Shown: piece by piece, positions 38,166 to 47,787 of the stretch | Numbering within the stretch: position 1 is the first letter of the stretch | Layout of the letters: each line of letters opens with the position of its first letter | Assembly: GCF_009301415.1 (NCBI RefSeq) | Contig: NZ_CP045072.1 | Coordinates: 97,501 to 161,500 of the forward strand | Direction: 5' to 3' | DNA length: 64,000 nt | Origin: Paracoccus kondratievae | GTDB taxonomy: Bacteria; Pseudomonadota; Alphaproteobacteria; Rhodobacterales; Rhodobacteraceae | Program-made: the position numbers and the translations under genes | Notes under the pieces: model-generated | Database searches by the model: none | What the model was told of the DNA's origin: nothing | What the model saw: only the letters and a program-made list of their open reading frames with translations

Positions 38166-39128
38166 CTATTTGTACTCGATAATATGCATGTCATCGCCGC
38201 GCTGACGGCGGCGGAAATAGGTCAGCATTCCCCAAAGGCTGGGGATCTTGGCCAGCGTCAGCAGCGCGGCCTGTTCTACCGCCATAGGCCGGTCTTTTAG
38301 TCCGCGCCATGTCTTCCAGAAGGACAGGGCGTAAAGCGCCAGCACAGCCACTGACAACCAGCCGCTGACAAATAGCCCCAAAAGGAACAGCAGTGGCAGC
38401 ACCAGCCCATAGACCCAGACCCGCAGTTTTTCGCGGCGGAAATGCGGCGGGTGCATCGCGCCGACCTGCGCAAAGCCGTGGCCATTGCGGATGGTGCGTT
38501 TCCACCACTGGCCAAAACGGGTCATGTCGGCGTCATGCCAGGTCATTTGCTTGGGCAGGCGCAACAGCTTCCAGCCTGCCTTGGCAAGACGCAGGCAGAA
38601 TTCGTCGTCTTCGGCCGCGATTACGCCCGGGTCAAAGCCGCCGATCTGACGAAAGGCCGCGACGCGCACCATCATGTCGCCACCACAGGTGGCGATGGGG
38701 CCGGCGGGGCGGTGCCAGTCCACCTCGCACATCTGGTTATAGACAGATGCCGTTGGGCGGATCTCAGAGCGCCAGCCGGTCACCAGGCCAAGTTCGGGGT
38801 CGTCCTGCAAGGCGGCGGCACCGGCCCCGAGCCAGTCGGCCTCGACCCGGCAATCGCCGTCGACGAATTGCACAAGATCAAGCTCTCCGCCCTGCAGCAG
38901 CGCCTCGAACCCGGCATTGCGGGCGCGGGCGGCGGTGAATGGGCGGTTGCGGTCCAGCTCGACCACCGTAACGCCAAGGCTGCGGGCAAAGGCAACGCTG
39001 TCGTCGCCCGATCCGCTGTCAACATAAACGACCCGCTGGCACAGGGGCACCAGCGAGCGCAGGCAGGCCCTGAGCCTGTCGCCTTCGTTGCGGCCGATGG
39101 CTACCGCACCAAGTGTCGGTTCGCCCAT
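38166..39128 (-). CDS. Glycosyltransferase family 2, membrane-anchored
   Basis: The 320-residue protein has a GT2 catalytic domain (VAIGRNEGDRLRACLRSL, VYVDSGSGDDS, DLVQFVDGDCRVEADWL, GGFDPGVIAAEDDEFCLRLA) and two C-terminal helices (LRVWVYGLVLPLLFLLGLFV, VAVLALYALSFW). It is 9 bases upstream of the oxidoreductase-epimerase fusion, so the two probably serve the same cell-surface glycan. Confidence 0.88.
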   Translation of the reverse strand: MGEPTLGAVAIGRNEGDRLRACLRSLVPLCQRVVYVDSGSGDDSVAFARSLGVTVVELDRNRPFTAARARNAGFEALLQGGELDLVQFVDGDCRVEADWLGAGAAALQDDPELGLVTGWRSEIRPTASVYNQMCEVDWHRPAGPIATCGGDMMVRVAAFRQIGGFDPGVIAAEDDEFCLRLAKAGWKLLRLPKQMTWHDADMTRFGQWWKRTIRNGHGFAQVGAMHPPHFRREKLRVWVYGLVLPLLFLLGLFVSGWLSVAVLALYALSFWKTWRGLKDRPMAVEQAALLTLAKIPSLWGMLTYFRRRQRGDDMHIIEYK

Positions 39129-39263
39129 GATTCCCCCGGTCTGATGCTGCGGCGAAGCTAGCCGCGCCGCCGCTTGCTCTACAATGCGGCAGGACCTGTC
39201 GTTATCGTCATGTTCCGGTGTGTGACTGTGCCGGATCGCACATCGCCGGGCGATCTGCGCCGA

Positions 39264-40460
39264 CTAGGGGGTGATGTCGGGCGCGGCCAGTTCCTGTCGC
39301 AGGCTTTGGCGGGCCAGCGCCGAGATCAGGTCGGTCTGGGTCACGATGCCGACAATTCGCGGCCCGTCCAGCACCGGCACCGCGTCGCATTCCCCCGAGG
39401 CAAGCAGCGGCAGCAGCGCCGCGATGGGCGTATCGGGCGCAACATGCGGAGAATCGGTCTGCATGATCTCATGGGCGCGGGTGGGGTTCGAGCGGCGCGG
39501 GTTCAGCAGGTCCGACATGGCGGACAGGAACCGGCGGTCGTGACGAAAGGCGTCCTCGCGCGCGCGGCGGATCAGATGCAGCTGAAAGATGACGCCGCGA
39601 AACTGATTGTCATCCTCGACCACCGGCAGTGAGGTAAAGCCGTGGCGGCGAAAGATATCGGCGACCTGCACCAGCCGGGTCTGAGGCGACACGGTGACAA
39701 GGTCGCGCGACATCACATCCGCCGCTGTCAGCGGGCCGGTATGATGGGTGGCTGCCTGCAATTCGGCGGCTCCGATCAGCCGGGCCAGATCCTCGACCCC
39801 CAGGTTCAGGGACTGGCGATAGCGTTGCAGGATCTCGGTCAGTTCCTCTCGGGACAGGCCCAGCCGCTCCATCGCCGGGTGATCGGCGGTGCCATGTGGT
39901 CCCGGCTCGTCGAACTGGCGAAAAGGATAGCGCCGCCCGGTCAGCCGGGCATAGATCATCGCAAAGCCGACCAGCGCGACCGTCCCGGCCAGAACCGGGG
40001 CCAGCACAAAGTGAAAGCCAAGCTCGCGGATTGCATCGGGGCTTAGCGCCGCCGTCATGGCGACAGCACCCGCCGGGGGATGCACCGCCCGCAAAAGGAT
40101 CATTGCCGTGATCGTCGCCCCGACAGCCAGCGCAATGCAAAGCGCCGTGTCAGACGTCAGCATACAGGCAAGCACGCCGACGGCCGCGGCGATCGCATTG
40201 CCGACCACTGCCGACCAGGGCTGCGCCAGCGGGCTGTTCGGCACGGCAAAGACCAGCACCGAGGTCGCACCAAACGGGGCGATCATGTAAAGTCCCAGCT
40301 GCAGGTCAATCGCCGGGGACAGCAAAAACAGGCCCGAGATGCCCAGCCCTGCCAATGCGCCGATACCCGCCCGCAGTGCCTCGCGCGCCGAGCCGGGCGC
40401 AATCGCCGGCCCAAGTGCCTGCGCAATCTGATGCAGCACGGCCCCGGCCGGTCTGGTCAT
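39264..40460 (-). CDS. HPP-family membrane protein with tandem CBS domains
   Basis: Residues 20-190 form the four-helix HPP domain (LYMIAPFGATSVLVFAVPNS and AVHPPAGAVAMTAAL, the HPP motif). Residues from about 250 hold two CBS domains (TAADVMSRDLVTVSPQTRLV; IMQTDSPHVAPDTPIAALLP ... VGIVTQTDLI). HPP proteins include nitrite transporters; CBS pairs sense adenine nucleotides. The 398-residue start at ATG 40460 follows aaggatta. The transported ion is not determined. Confidence 0.85.
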   Translation of the reverse strand: MTRPAGAVLHQIAQALGPAIAPGSAREALRAGIGALAGLGISGLFLLSPAIDLQLGLYMIAPFGATSVLVFAVPNSPLAQPWSAVVGNAIAAAVGVLACMLTSDTALCIALAVGATITAMILLRAVHPPAGAVAMTAALSPDAIRELGFHFVLAPVLAGTVALVGFAMIYARLTGRRYPFRQFDEPGPHGTADHPAMERLGLSREELTEILQRYRQSLNLGVEDLARLIGAAELQAATHHTGPLTAADVMSRDLVTVSPQTRLVQVADIFRRHGFTSLPVVEDDNQFRGVIFQLHLIRRAREDAFRHDRRFLSAMSDLLNPRRSNPTRAHEIMQTDSPHVAPDTPIAALLPLLASGECDAVPVLDGPRIVGIVTQTDLISALARQSLRQELAAPDITP

Positions 40461-40566
40461 CTGGGTTAATCCTTCGCGCCTGCCCGGAAAACGGGCTTCC
40501 GATGCGCCTAATTGTCGCAGGAACGGGCAGGTTGCAAGTCCCCGGAAGGGCTGAGCGGCAATGACC

Positions 40567-41244
40567 TCAGCCCAGACGGGCAAAGGCCTCCAGCACAGCG
40601 CGTTCGGATTGGTTCAGGTAATCATCAAGCATCCGTGCGGCTGCGGCGGGGTCCCCACGCTCAAGTTTGCCCAGAATTTCGGCATTGCGGGGGATATAGG
40701 GCTGGTGCAGCAGTTCGGGGCTGTCGAGCAGACCAAAGGCCAGCCGCAGCTCGGCGATGATCTGGGTAAAGAACTGGATCAGTCGCGGGCTGTCGGTCAG
40801 GGCGACGATCGCGGCGTGAAATTCCATATTGGCGCTGCCAACGCCGCGCCAATCGGGGATCTTTTGCAGCTCTTTCGCCTGTTCCACCGCGTTATGCATG
40901 CGGGTGACGGCGGCATGGCCGGGCCACGCCTGCGCAAGGGCCGGCACCTCGATCAGCCGCCGCACGCGATAGATATCAAGGATCGAGGCCATCGAGGGTA
41001 CCGCGACGAAAACCCCCCGGTTCGGCTCATGCCTGAGGATGCCTTCGCGGGTCAGCAGACGGAATACCTCGCGCAGCGTATTGCGCGAGATTTCAAGTTC
41101 GGCCGCAAGCCGTGCCTCGGACAGGCGCTGGCCGGGCACCAGGGTCCCGCCGGTGACCTGATCGCGCAGCCGGGCAGCGATGCCCTCGGCAAGGCTTAGG
41201 GAAGAGTCGCGGCTGTCCGCTGGCGCGGCGGGTTCCTTGGTCAT
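40567..41244 (-). CDS. GntR-family (FCD) transcriptional regulator of the 5-oxoproline operon
   Basis: A 225-residue regulator with an N-terminal winged helix (GIAARLRDQVTGGTLVPGQR ... EISRNTLREVFRLLTREGIL) and a C-terminal FCD effector domain (YRVRRLIEVPALAQA, MEFHAAIVALTDSPRL). It is divergent from the NRAMP/pxp operon across 304 bases that contain a FadR-type operator. Control of 5-oxoproline use is inferred from this position. ATG 41244 is chosen; upstream codons are not conserved-looking. Confidence 0.88.
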   Translation of the reverse strand: MTKEPAAPADSRDSSLSLAEGIAARLRDQVTGGTLVPGQRLSEARLAAELEISRNTLREVFRLLTREGILRHEPNRGVFVAVPSMASILDIYRVRRLIEVPALAQAWPGHAAVTRMHNAVEQAKELQKIPDWRGVGSANMEFHAAIVALTDSPRLIQFFTQIIAELRLAFGLLDSPELLHQPYIPRNAEILGKLERGDPAAAARMLDDYLNQSERAVLEAFARLG

Positions 41245-41548
41245 GGACTGGCGGTCTGGGGCTCGTGCGAGAAAGGTCCGGCGATCTTGGCCGAGAGGCG
41301 CAGGGCAGACAAGGCATCGTACGACGATTCGACGGTTTTTCTGGTCCTGCGCAAGCGGGAACAGTATCAGGAGATGGGACAAAAAACTGGCAAAATGCCC
41401 AGCATATGGGCAAATCGTTCTTGTCTTCGAAAAAAATTGTTCAACAATATCGCATGGAATGTCAAATTATCGTTGACGGATTGTCTTGTTGAATTCACAT
41501 TCAGGTATTCCCAAGACGCACTCCACCCTTGCAGCAGGAGCAAGACCG
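41245..41548. promoter_or_regulatory. Divergent regulatory region between gntR and the pxp operon
   Basis: This 304-base gap is A+T-rich in its right half and holds no gene. It contains a GntR-type operator at 41436-41448 and a TTGACG hexamer at 41473-41478 that could be a -35 element for the rightward operon, although its -10 is weak. Confidence 0.55.
41436..41448. promoter_or_regulatory. Candidate GntR/FCD operator attgttcaacaat
   Basis: A perfect 13-base palindrome whose core TTGTTCAACAA fits the FadR-subfamily consensus TNGTNNNACNA. It lies between the divergent regulator and operon, about 25 bases before a possible -35 element, and is the best candidate site for the adjacent regulator. 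Confidence 0.6.
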
Positions 41549-42784
41549 ATGGCCGAATCCGTCAACTCCCCCTCTGCCGCCTCAGCCGCCGCGCGCGGTG
41601 GGTTCATGGCGGCGATCTTCCTGATGGCGACTTCGGCCATCGGGCCGGGTTTCATCACCCAGACCGCGACTTTTACGGCAAAGCTGGGCGCTGCCTTTGC
41701 CTTTGCCATTCTTGCGTCGATCCTGATCGACTTTGTGGTGCAGCTGAACATCTGGCGCATCACCGCGCTGACGCGGCGCAATGCCTCGGACACCGCCAAT
41801 GCGGCGATCCCCGGCGCGGGCTATCTGCTGGCGATTCTGGTGCTGATCGGCGGGCTGGCCTTTAACATCGGCAATATCGCCGGGGCAGGGCTTGGTCTGA
41901 ACGCGATGTTCGGGCTTGAGCCCAAGATCGGCGGTGCACTGTCGGCGGCGCTGGCCATCGGTATCTTTCTGTCGCGCCGGGCGGGGCTGCTGCTTGACCG
42001 TTCGCTGATCGCGCTGGGGCTGTTGATGATCGTGATGACGCTGATCGTCGCCTTTGTGTCGAACCCACCGGTGGGCGAGGCGCTGCGCCAGATGGTGCTG
42101 CCCGAGATCGTCGATTTCGCGACCATTACCACCATCGTGGGCGGCACTGTGGGCGGCTATATCACCTATTCCGGCGCGCATCGCCTGCTGGACAAGGGGC
42201 TGGTGGGCGAGCACAATCTTGCCGCCGTCACCCGCGCCTCGCTGACCGGGATCGCGGTGACCGGCGTGATGCGTTTCGTGCTGTTCCTCGCCATTCTTGG
42301 CGTCGTCGCCTCGGGCGTGACGCTGGATCTGTCGGGTCAGGCTGCGAACCCCGCCGCGCAGGCTTTTGCCGTGGTGCTGGGCGATTGGGGCATGCGGATC
42401 TTTGGCCTGATCTTCTGGGCTGCCGCCATCACCTCGGTCATCGGCGCGGCCTATACTTCGGTCAGCTTCCTCGTTGCCTTCCGCAATATGAGCGATCGTG
42501 ACCGCAACATCGCCACGGTGATCTTTATCGCCATCTCGCTGGCGGTCTATCTGTCGCTTGGCACCGCGCCGGCCGCCATTCTGGTCTTTGTCGGCGGTTT
42601 CAACGGGCTGATCCTGCCCATCGGCCTGACCATCTTTACCTATATCGGTTTTGCGCGCGCCGATCTGATGGGCGGGCATATCTATAACCGGCCGCTGCTT
42701 GTCGCCAGCGCGCTGGTCTGCGCCCTGACCTGGTATATGGGCATTAAATCCATCGGCCCGATCTTTGCCTTCCTGGGCGCCTGA
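41549..42784 (+). CDS. NRAMP-family (YcsG-like) transporter
   Basis: The 411-residue protein has about eleven helices. SAIGPGFITQTATFTAKLGA is the NRAMP-like first-helix signature, although the metal-binding DPGN of true Nramp is replaced by GPGF. A second conserved block is GGYITYSGAHRLLD. The same type of gene (ycsG) sits in the Bacillus ycsF-kip operon. A role in uptake of 5-oxoproline or a counter-ion is suggested by location, and metal transport looks doubtful without the DPGN motif. ATG 41549 follows aggagcaag. Confidence 0.82.
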   Translation: MAESVNSPSAASAAARGGFMAAIFLMATSAIGPGFITQTATFTAKLGAAFAFAILASILIDFVVQLNIWRITALTRRNASDTANAAIPGAGYLLAILVLIGGLAFNIGNIAGAGLGLNAMFGLEPKIGGALSAALAIGIFLSRRAGLLLDRSLIALGLLMIVMTLIVAFVSNPPVGEALRQMVLPEIVDFATITTIVGGTVGGYITYSGAHRLLDKGLVGEHNLAAVTRASLTGIAVTGVMRFVLFLAILGVVASGVTLDLSGQAANPAAQAFAVVLGDWGMRIFGLIFWAAAITSVIGAAYTSVSFLVAFRNMSDRDRNIATVIFIAISLAVYLSLGTAPAAILVFVGGFNGLILPIGLTIFTYIGFARADLMGGHIYNRPLLVASALVCALTWYMGIKSIGPIFAFLGA

Positions 42785-42839
42785 ACCATGATCGCGGTGG
42801 GCCCGTCCGGGCCTGCCGCCCGAATTCCCGGAGGAACAC

Positions 42840-43613
42840 ATGACCCGCAACATCGACCTGAACAGTGATCTGGGGGAAGGCTATGGCGCCTGGAAGATGG
42901 GCGATGACGCCACAATGCTGGGCATCGTCAGCTCGGCCAATGTTGCCTGCGGCTTTCACGCCGGCGATCCGCTGACCATCCTTGCCACCGTGCGTGAGGC
43001 GGCGGCGCGTGGCGTGGCCGTCGGGGCTCATGTCTCCTATCCCGACCGTGTAGGCTTTGGTCGCCGCCCGATGGATGTGACCCATGCCGAGCTGGTCGCG
43101 GATGTGATCTATCAGATCGGCGCGCTGCAAGGCATCTGTGCCAGCGCCGGCACCCGCGTCAGCTACGTCAAGCCGCATGGCGCGCTTTACAACACCATCG
43201 CCGTTGAGCCCAAACAGGGCGCGGCGGTGATCGAGGGGATCAAGGCCGTTGATCCGGGGCTTGCCATGATGGGCCTTGCCGGGTCGCAGATCCTGACGCA
43301 AGCGGCCGAAGCGGGGCTGCCCACCATTGCCGAAGCCTTTGCCGACCGCGCCTATCGTCCCGATGGCCAGCTGGTCTCACGCCGCGAGGCGGGGGCGGTC
43401 CTGCACGACCCCGAGGCGGTCGCTGCACGCATGTTGCGCCTTGCCACCGAGGGCAAGATCGAGGCGGCAGACGGTTCGACCCTGCATCTTCATGCTGACA
43501 GCATTTGCGTGCATGGCGACAGTCCCGGGGCGGTGGCCATGGCTGCCCGTATCCGCGAGGTGCTGCTGGCGGGTGGGGTAGCGATTGCCCCGGCCGCGGG
43601 GGGCGCGGCATGA
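42840..43613 (+). CDS. pxpA: 5-oxoprolinase subunit A (LamB/YcsF family)
   Basis: The 257-residue protein opens with the family signature [20 protein letters not shown], followed by [30 protein letters not shown] and [10 protein letters not shown]. PxpA with PxpB and PxpC cleaves 5-oxoproline to glutamate with ATP. Ggagg precedes the ATG. The stop overlaps the next start, and PxpB-PxpC are one gene further on. Confidence 0.94.
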   Translation: MTRNIDLNSDLGEGYGAWKMGDDATMLGIVSSANVACGFHAGDPLTILATVREAAARGVAVGAHVSYPDRVGFGRRPMDVTHAELVADVIYQIGALQGICASAGTRVSYVKPHGALYNTIAVEPKQGAAVIEGIKAVDPGLAMMGLAGSQILTQAAEAGLPTIAEAFADRAYRPDGQLVSRREAGAVLHDPEAVAARMLRLATEGKIEAADGSTLHLHADSICVHGDSPGAVAMAARIREVLLAGGVAIAPAAGGAA

Positions 43614-44401
43614 CGTTGCTGCCCGATCCTGCCTTGGCCCGTGCGGCCCGGCTGGCCTGCCGCGAGGGCGCTGCGCGTCCGACCGCGGGCATGGCACCGG
43701 GGTTCACCCAGTGCAACATGATCTCGCTGCCCAGGGACTGGGCCTGGGATTTCCTGCTTTATGCGCAGCGTAACCCCAAGCCCTGCCCGGTGCTGGACGT
43801 GACCGACCCCGGCAGCCACCGTACGGCTTTGGCTCCGGACGCTGATCTGCGTACCGATATCCCGCTTTATCGCATCTGGCGTGACGGTGAGCTGGTCGAA
43901 GAAACCCCCGACGCGACCGCAGCATGGGCCGAGCATCCCGATCTGGTGACCTTTCTGATCGGCTGCTCGTTCACCTTTGAAACCCCGCTGCAACAGGCAG
44001 GGATCGAGATCCGCCACATCTCGCAGGGCTGCAACGTACCGATGTTCCTGACCGACCGCGATTGCCGGTCGGCGGGGCGGTTGCAGGGCAAGATGGTCGT
44101 CTCGATGCGCCCCATCCCGGCTGCGCGCGTGGCCGAGGCGGCGATGATCTCGGGCCGTACCCCGGCGGTACATGGTGCGCCTGTCCATATCGGCGCGCCC
44201 GAGGCCTTGGGCATCGCCGGTCTTGCGCGGCCCGATTTCGGCGATCCGGTCGAGGTCAGGCCGGGCGAAGTGCCGGTGTTCTGGGCCTGCGGCGTGACCC
44301 CGCAGGCAGCGGTCATGGCGTCGAAACCGCCCTTTGCCATTACCCATGCGCCGGGCTACATGTTCATTACCGACGTGCCGGACACGCATTGGCAGGTATG
44401 A
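43610..44401 (+). CDS. Putative hydro-lyase, DUF1445/YcsI family (D-glutamate cyclase-like)
   Basis: The 263-residue protein carries the family blocks [60 protein letters not shown] and [13 protein letters not shown]. Relatives include YcsI and mammalian D-glutamate cyclase, which converts D-glutamate to 5-oxo-D-proline. That chemistry fits an operon handling 5-oxoproline. It is coupled to pxpA and to the next gene by ATGA overlaps. Confidence 0.88.
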   Translation: MTLLPDPALARAARLACREGAARPTAGMAPGFTQCNMISLPRDWAWDFLLYAQRNPKPCPVLDVTDPGSHRTALAPDADLRTDIPLYRIWRDGELVEETPDATAAWAEHPDLVTFLIGCSFTFETPLQQAGIEIRHISQGCNVPMFLTDRDCRSAGRLQGKMVVSMRPIPAARVAEAAMISGRTPAVHGAPVHIGAPEALGIAGLARPDFGDPVEVRPGEVPVFWACGVTPQAAVMASKPPFAITHAPGYMFITDVPDTHWQV

Positions 44402-45957
44402 GCATGCGTTTTCTGCCTGTCGGTCCCCGCACATTTCTGGCCGAGCTTGAGGATCTGGATCAGACGCTGGCGCTGTTTGACGCGCTGCTGGCCGATCCGG
44501 TGCCCGGCGTGGCCGAGATCATCCCGGCTGCGCGGACGCTGATGATTCGCACTGCCCCCGGCGTTTTTGCCGATGGTCGGCTGGCCAGCGCAATTCTGGC
44601 GCGCCAGCCCGCCCCCGGCACGCCGCCCAATGCGCGCGCCAGCGAAACGGTCGAGCTGCCCGTGACCTATGGTGGCGAGGATCTGGCCGATGTCGCCGCC
44701 CATATGGGGCTAAGCGAGGCCGAGGTTATCACAGCCCATCAAGAGGCCACCTGGCAGGTCGCCTTTTGCGGCTTTGCGCCCGGGTTTGCCTATATGACCT
44801 GCGATGATGCGCGTTTCGATCTGCCGCGCCGTCCTGCGCCGCGCACCCGCATTCCTGCGGGTTCGGTGGCGCTGGCCGGGCGTTTTTGCGGCGTATATCC
44901 GCAGGAAACCCCCGGCGGCTGGCAGCTGATTGGCCAGACCGAAGTGCCGATGTGGGATCTGGACCGCGATCCACCCGCGCTGCTGCGTCCCGGCGTGCGC
45001 TGCCGTTTCGTGGCGCGAAGGGCCGAGGTCCACCCCTCTGCCGCGATTCCCCAGCCGCGGCCTGCCAAAGGGCTGCGCGTGATCTCGACCGCCTTTCCGA
45101 TGGTTTTTCAGGACGAAGGACGGCCCGGTCAGGGCGGGCAGGGGGTTTCGGCCTCGGGCGCGCTTGATATGGGCGCGGCTCGGCGTGCAAACCGCGCGGT
45201 TGGCAATGCCTCGGACCTGCCGGTTCTTGAAATCACGCTGGGTCCTGTCCGGCTATGTGCCGACCTGCCCATGACCCTGGCGCTGACCGGCGCGGGACAG
45301 GCAAGCGTGGCTGGACATTCCATCCCGCGCGGCGCGGCCTTTGCCGTGGACGCGGGGGATGAGATCACGATTGATCCGCCTCAGGCCGGGATGCGCAGCT
45401 ATCTGGCCCTGCGTGGCGGTTTCCGGGTTGCGCCGGTTCTTGGCTCGGCCGCGACTGATACGCTGGCCCATGTCGGCCCCGATCCCGTTACGGCGGGTGC
45501 GGTGCTTGCCCCCGGCAATCATTCGGCCGTCGCCGTGGTGGCCGAGGGGATCGAGCCCGAGTTGCCCCAACCCGGTGATCTGGTCGAACTGCCCGTGATG
45601 CTGGGTCCTCGCGCCGATTGGTTCACGCCCGCAATGATCCGGCATTTCCTGACGCAGGAATGGCTGGTGACGCCGCAAAGCTCGCGCGTTGGCATTCGTT
45701 TGCAGGGCGATGCGATCACGCGTGAGGACGCGGCCGAGCTGCCCTCGGAAGGGACCGAGACCGGGGCGATCCAGATCCCCCATTCCGGTCAGCCGGTGCT
45801 GTTTCTGGCCGACCATCCCCTGACCGGAGGTTATCCGGTCATTGCCACCCTGCGCCCCGAGGCGCTGGATCTGGCCGGGCAGATCCCGCCCGGCGCCCGC
45901 ATCCGCTTTACCGCCCGCGCCGATTTCGCACCCATCACGCCAGAGAGGCCCGCATGA
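44398..45957 (+). CDS. pxpBC: Fused 5-oxoprolinase subunits B and C (CT_C_D - CT_A_B)
   Basis: The 519-residue protein joins PxpB (about 1-215; [35 protein letters not shown]) and PxpC (about 225-519; [20 protein letters not shown], then [37 protein letters not shown]). These domains are homologous to the carboxyltransferase halves of urea carboxylase and to KipI/KipA. The start is ATG 44398 overlapping the previous stop; a long in-frame extension upstream lies inside the DUF1445 gene and is rejected. Its stop overlaps the biotin carboxylase start. Confidence 0.93.
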   Translation: MSMRFLPVGPRTFLAELEDLDQTLALFDALLADPVPGVAEIIPAARTLMIRTAPGVFADGRLASAILARQPAPGTPPNARASETVELPVTYGGEDLADVAAHMGLSEAEVITAHQEATWQVAFCGFAPGFAYMTCDDARFDLPRRPAPRTRIPAGSVALAGRFCGVYPQETPGGWQLIGQTEVPMWDLDRDPPALLRPGVRCRFVARRAEVHPSAAIPQPRPAKGLRVISTAFPMVFQDEGRPGQGGQGVSASGALDMGAARRANRAVGNASDLPVLEITLGPVRLCADLPMTLALTGAGQASVAGHSIPRGAAFAVDAGDEITIDPPQAGMRSYLALRGGFRVAPVLGSAATDTLAHVGPDPVTAGAVLAPGNHSAVAVVAEGIEPELPQPGDLVELPVMLGPRADWFTPAMIRHFLTQEWLVTPQSSRVGIRLQGDAITREDAAELPSEGTETGAIQIPHSGQPVLFLADHPLTGGYPVIATLRPEALDLAGQIPPGARIRFTARADFAPITPERPA

Positions 45958-47723
45958 CCATTTTCGCCACCGGCCCCACCCGCCCGATCCGCCGCCTGCT
46001 GATCGCCAACCGGGGCGAAATCGCCGTCCGGGTGATCCGCGCCTGCCGTGACGAGGGTATCGAAAGCATCGCCGTCTATGCCGATGCCGACCGCGATGCG
46101 ATCTTTGTGCGCATGGCCGATCAGGCACATGCCCTTGGCGGCGATATCCCGGCCGAGACCTATCTGGATGCGGAAAAGATCATCGCCATCGCCCGGGCGG
46201 CGGGGGCTGATGCGATCCATCCTGGTTATGGTTTCCTGTCCGAGCGCGCGGATTTTGCCCAGGCTGTGCAGGATGCCGGGATGATCTGGATCGGTCCGGA
46301 CCCCAGCGTGATCGAGGCGCTTGGCGACAAGATCGAGGCCCGCCGCATTGCCGAATCCGTTGGTGCACCACTGGTTGCCGGCACGCCCGGCCCGGTCGAA
46401 AGCGCAGCCGATGCGCTGGAGTTTGCCCGCGAACACGGCCTGCCGATCGCCATCAAAGCCGCTTTCGGCGGTGGCGGGCGCGGTATGAAGGTCGCATGGC
46501 GGCTGGAAGAGGTCGAAGAGCTTTTCGAATCGGCAACGCGCGAGGCGCTGACAGCCTTTGGTCGTGGTGAATGCTTCATCGAGCAATTCCTTGACCGTCC
46601 GCGCCATGTCGAGGTGCAGGTGCTGGCCGACAAGCACGGCACGGTCAAGGTGATCGGCACCCGTGACTGTTCCTTGCAACGGCGCAACCAGAAGCTGGTC
46701 GAAGAGGCCCCGGCCCCCTTCCTGAGTGACGACCAGCGCGCGCGGCTGCATGATTCCGCCCGCGCCATCTGTGCTCATGCCGGTTATTCGGGGGCGGGGA
46801 CGGTCGAATATCTGCTGTCCGCGAATGGCACGATCTCATTTCTTGAGGTCAACACCCGCCTGCAGGTCGAACATCCGGTGACCGAGGAAACCACCGGTAT
46901 CGACCTGGTCCGCGGTATGATCCGCGTCGCGCAGGGTGCACGGCTGGCCGACGAATCGGTGCCCGAGCCGCGCGGCCATGCCATCGAGTTCCGCATCAAT
47001 GCGGAAGATCCGGCCCGGGGGTTCCTCCCCACTCCCGGGCCGGTCGAGGTGTTCGATGCCCCTTCTGGGCCGGGCATCCGGCTGGACAGCGGCGTGACAC
47101 AGGGTTCGGTGGTGCCGGGCAGCTTTGATTCGATGATGGCCAAGCTGATTGTTACCGGAGCGACCCGGCAAGAGGCCCTGCAACGGGCCCAGCGGGCGCT
47201 GCGCGAGTTCCGTATCGAAGGCGTGGCCTCGGTCCTGCCTTTTGCCCGCGCGGTGCTGGACCAGTCCGATTTCCGCGCCGAGGGCGGTGATTTCCGCGTT
47301 CATACCCGCTGGATCGAGACCGACTTTGCCGACGCCTTGGCCAAGGCGGTCGCGCCTCATGCCCGCGTCGCCCCGGCCCCGCAGGCACCGCTGTTGCGTC
47401 TTGCGGTCGAAATCGACGGCAAGCGGCACGAACTGGGCCTGCCAGCGAATCTGCTGGCCGCGTTGCCGGCGGGGGGCGCTGCTGTCCCGCAGGTTGCCAA
47501 GGCCGAGGTGGATGCCGCAGTGCTGACAGCCCCGGTTCCCGGCACGCTGACGCTGTGGCAGGTCGAGGATGGGGCCGAGGTCGAAGAGGGTCAGCTTGTC
47601 GCTGTGATCGAGGCGATGAAGATGGAAACCCGTATCGAGGCCCATCAATCGGGCAAGCTGACTCGGATCGCCGAACAGGGCGCGGTCCTTGCCTTTGGGG
47701 CGCCCTTGGCGCGGATCAGCTAA
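45954..47723 (+). CDS. Biotin carboxylase fused to a biotin carboxyl carrier domain
   Basis: The 589-residue protein has the biotin-carboxylase ATP-grasp core ([66 protein letters not shown]) and a C-terminal biotinyl domain with [12 protein letters not shown] (K556). It is like acetyl/propionyl-CoA carboxylase alpha chains, but no acyl-CoA carboxyltransferase is nearby. The only carboxyltransferase-like domains in the operon are PxpB and PxpC, which overlap it directly. The accepted substrate is therefore open. Confidence 0.92.
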   Translation: MTIFATGPTRPIRRLLIANRGEIAVRVIRACRDEGIESIAVYADADRDAIFVRMADQAHALGGDIPAETYLDAEKIIAIARAAGADAIHPGYGFLSERADFAQAVQDAGMIWIGPDPSVIEALGDKIEARRIAESVGAPLVAGTPGPVESAADALEFAREHGLPIAIKAAFGGGGRGMKVAWRLEEVEELFESATREALTAFGRGECFIEQFLDRPRHVEVQVLADKHGTVKVIGTRDCSLQRRNQKLVEEAPAPFLSDDQRARLHDSARAICAHAGYSGAGTVEYLLSANGTISFLEVNTRLQVEHPVTEETTGIDLVRGMIRVAQGARLADESVPEPRGHAIEFRINAEDPARGFLPTPGPVEVFDAPSGPGIRLDSGVTQGSVVPGSFDSMMAKLIVTGATRQEALQRAQRALREFRIEGVASVLPFARAVLDQSDFRAEGGDFRVHTRWIETDFADALAKAVAPHARVAPAPQAPLLRLAVEIDGKRHELGLPANLLAALPAGGAAVPQVAKAEVDAAVLTAPVPGTLTLWQVEDGAEVEEGQLVAVIEAMKMETRIEAHQSGKLTRIAEQGAVLAFGAPLARIS

Positions 47724-47738
47724 GGCGCTTTGACATTC

Positions 47739-47780
47739 CCCGGCGGGCCGTGCCAATTCGGCGTCAAGGTGCCCGCCGGG
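47739..47780 (+). repeat. 10-base inverted repeat between the biotin carboxylase and permease genes
   Basis: The arms cccggcgggc (47739-47748) and gcccgccggg (47771-47780) flank 22 bases and end at the ribosome-binding site of the next gene. They could form an RNA hairpin that lowers expression of the downstream permease relative to the enzymes. No T tract follows. Confidence 0.4.
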
Positions 47781-47787
47781 AAAGATC

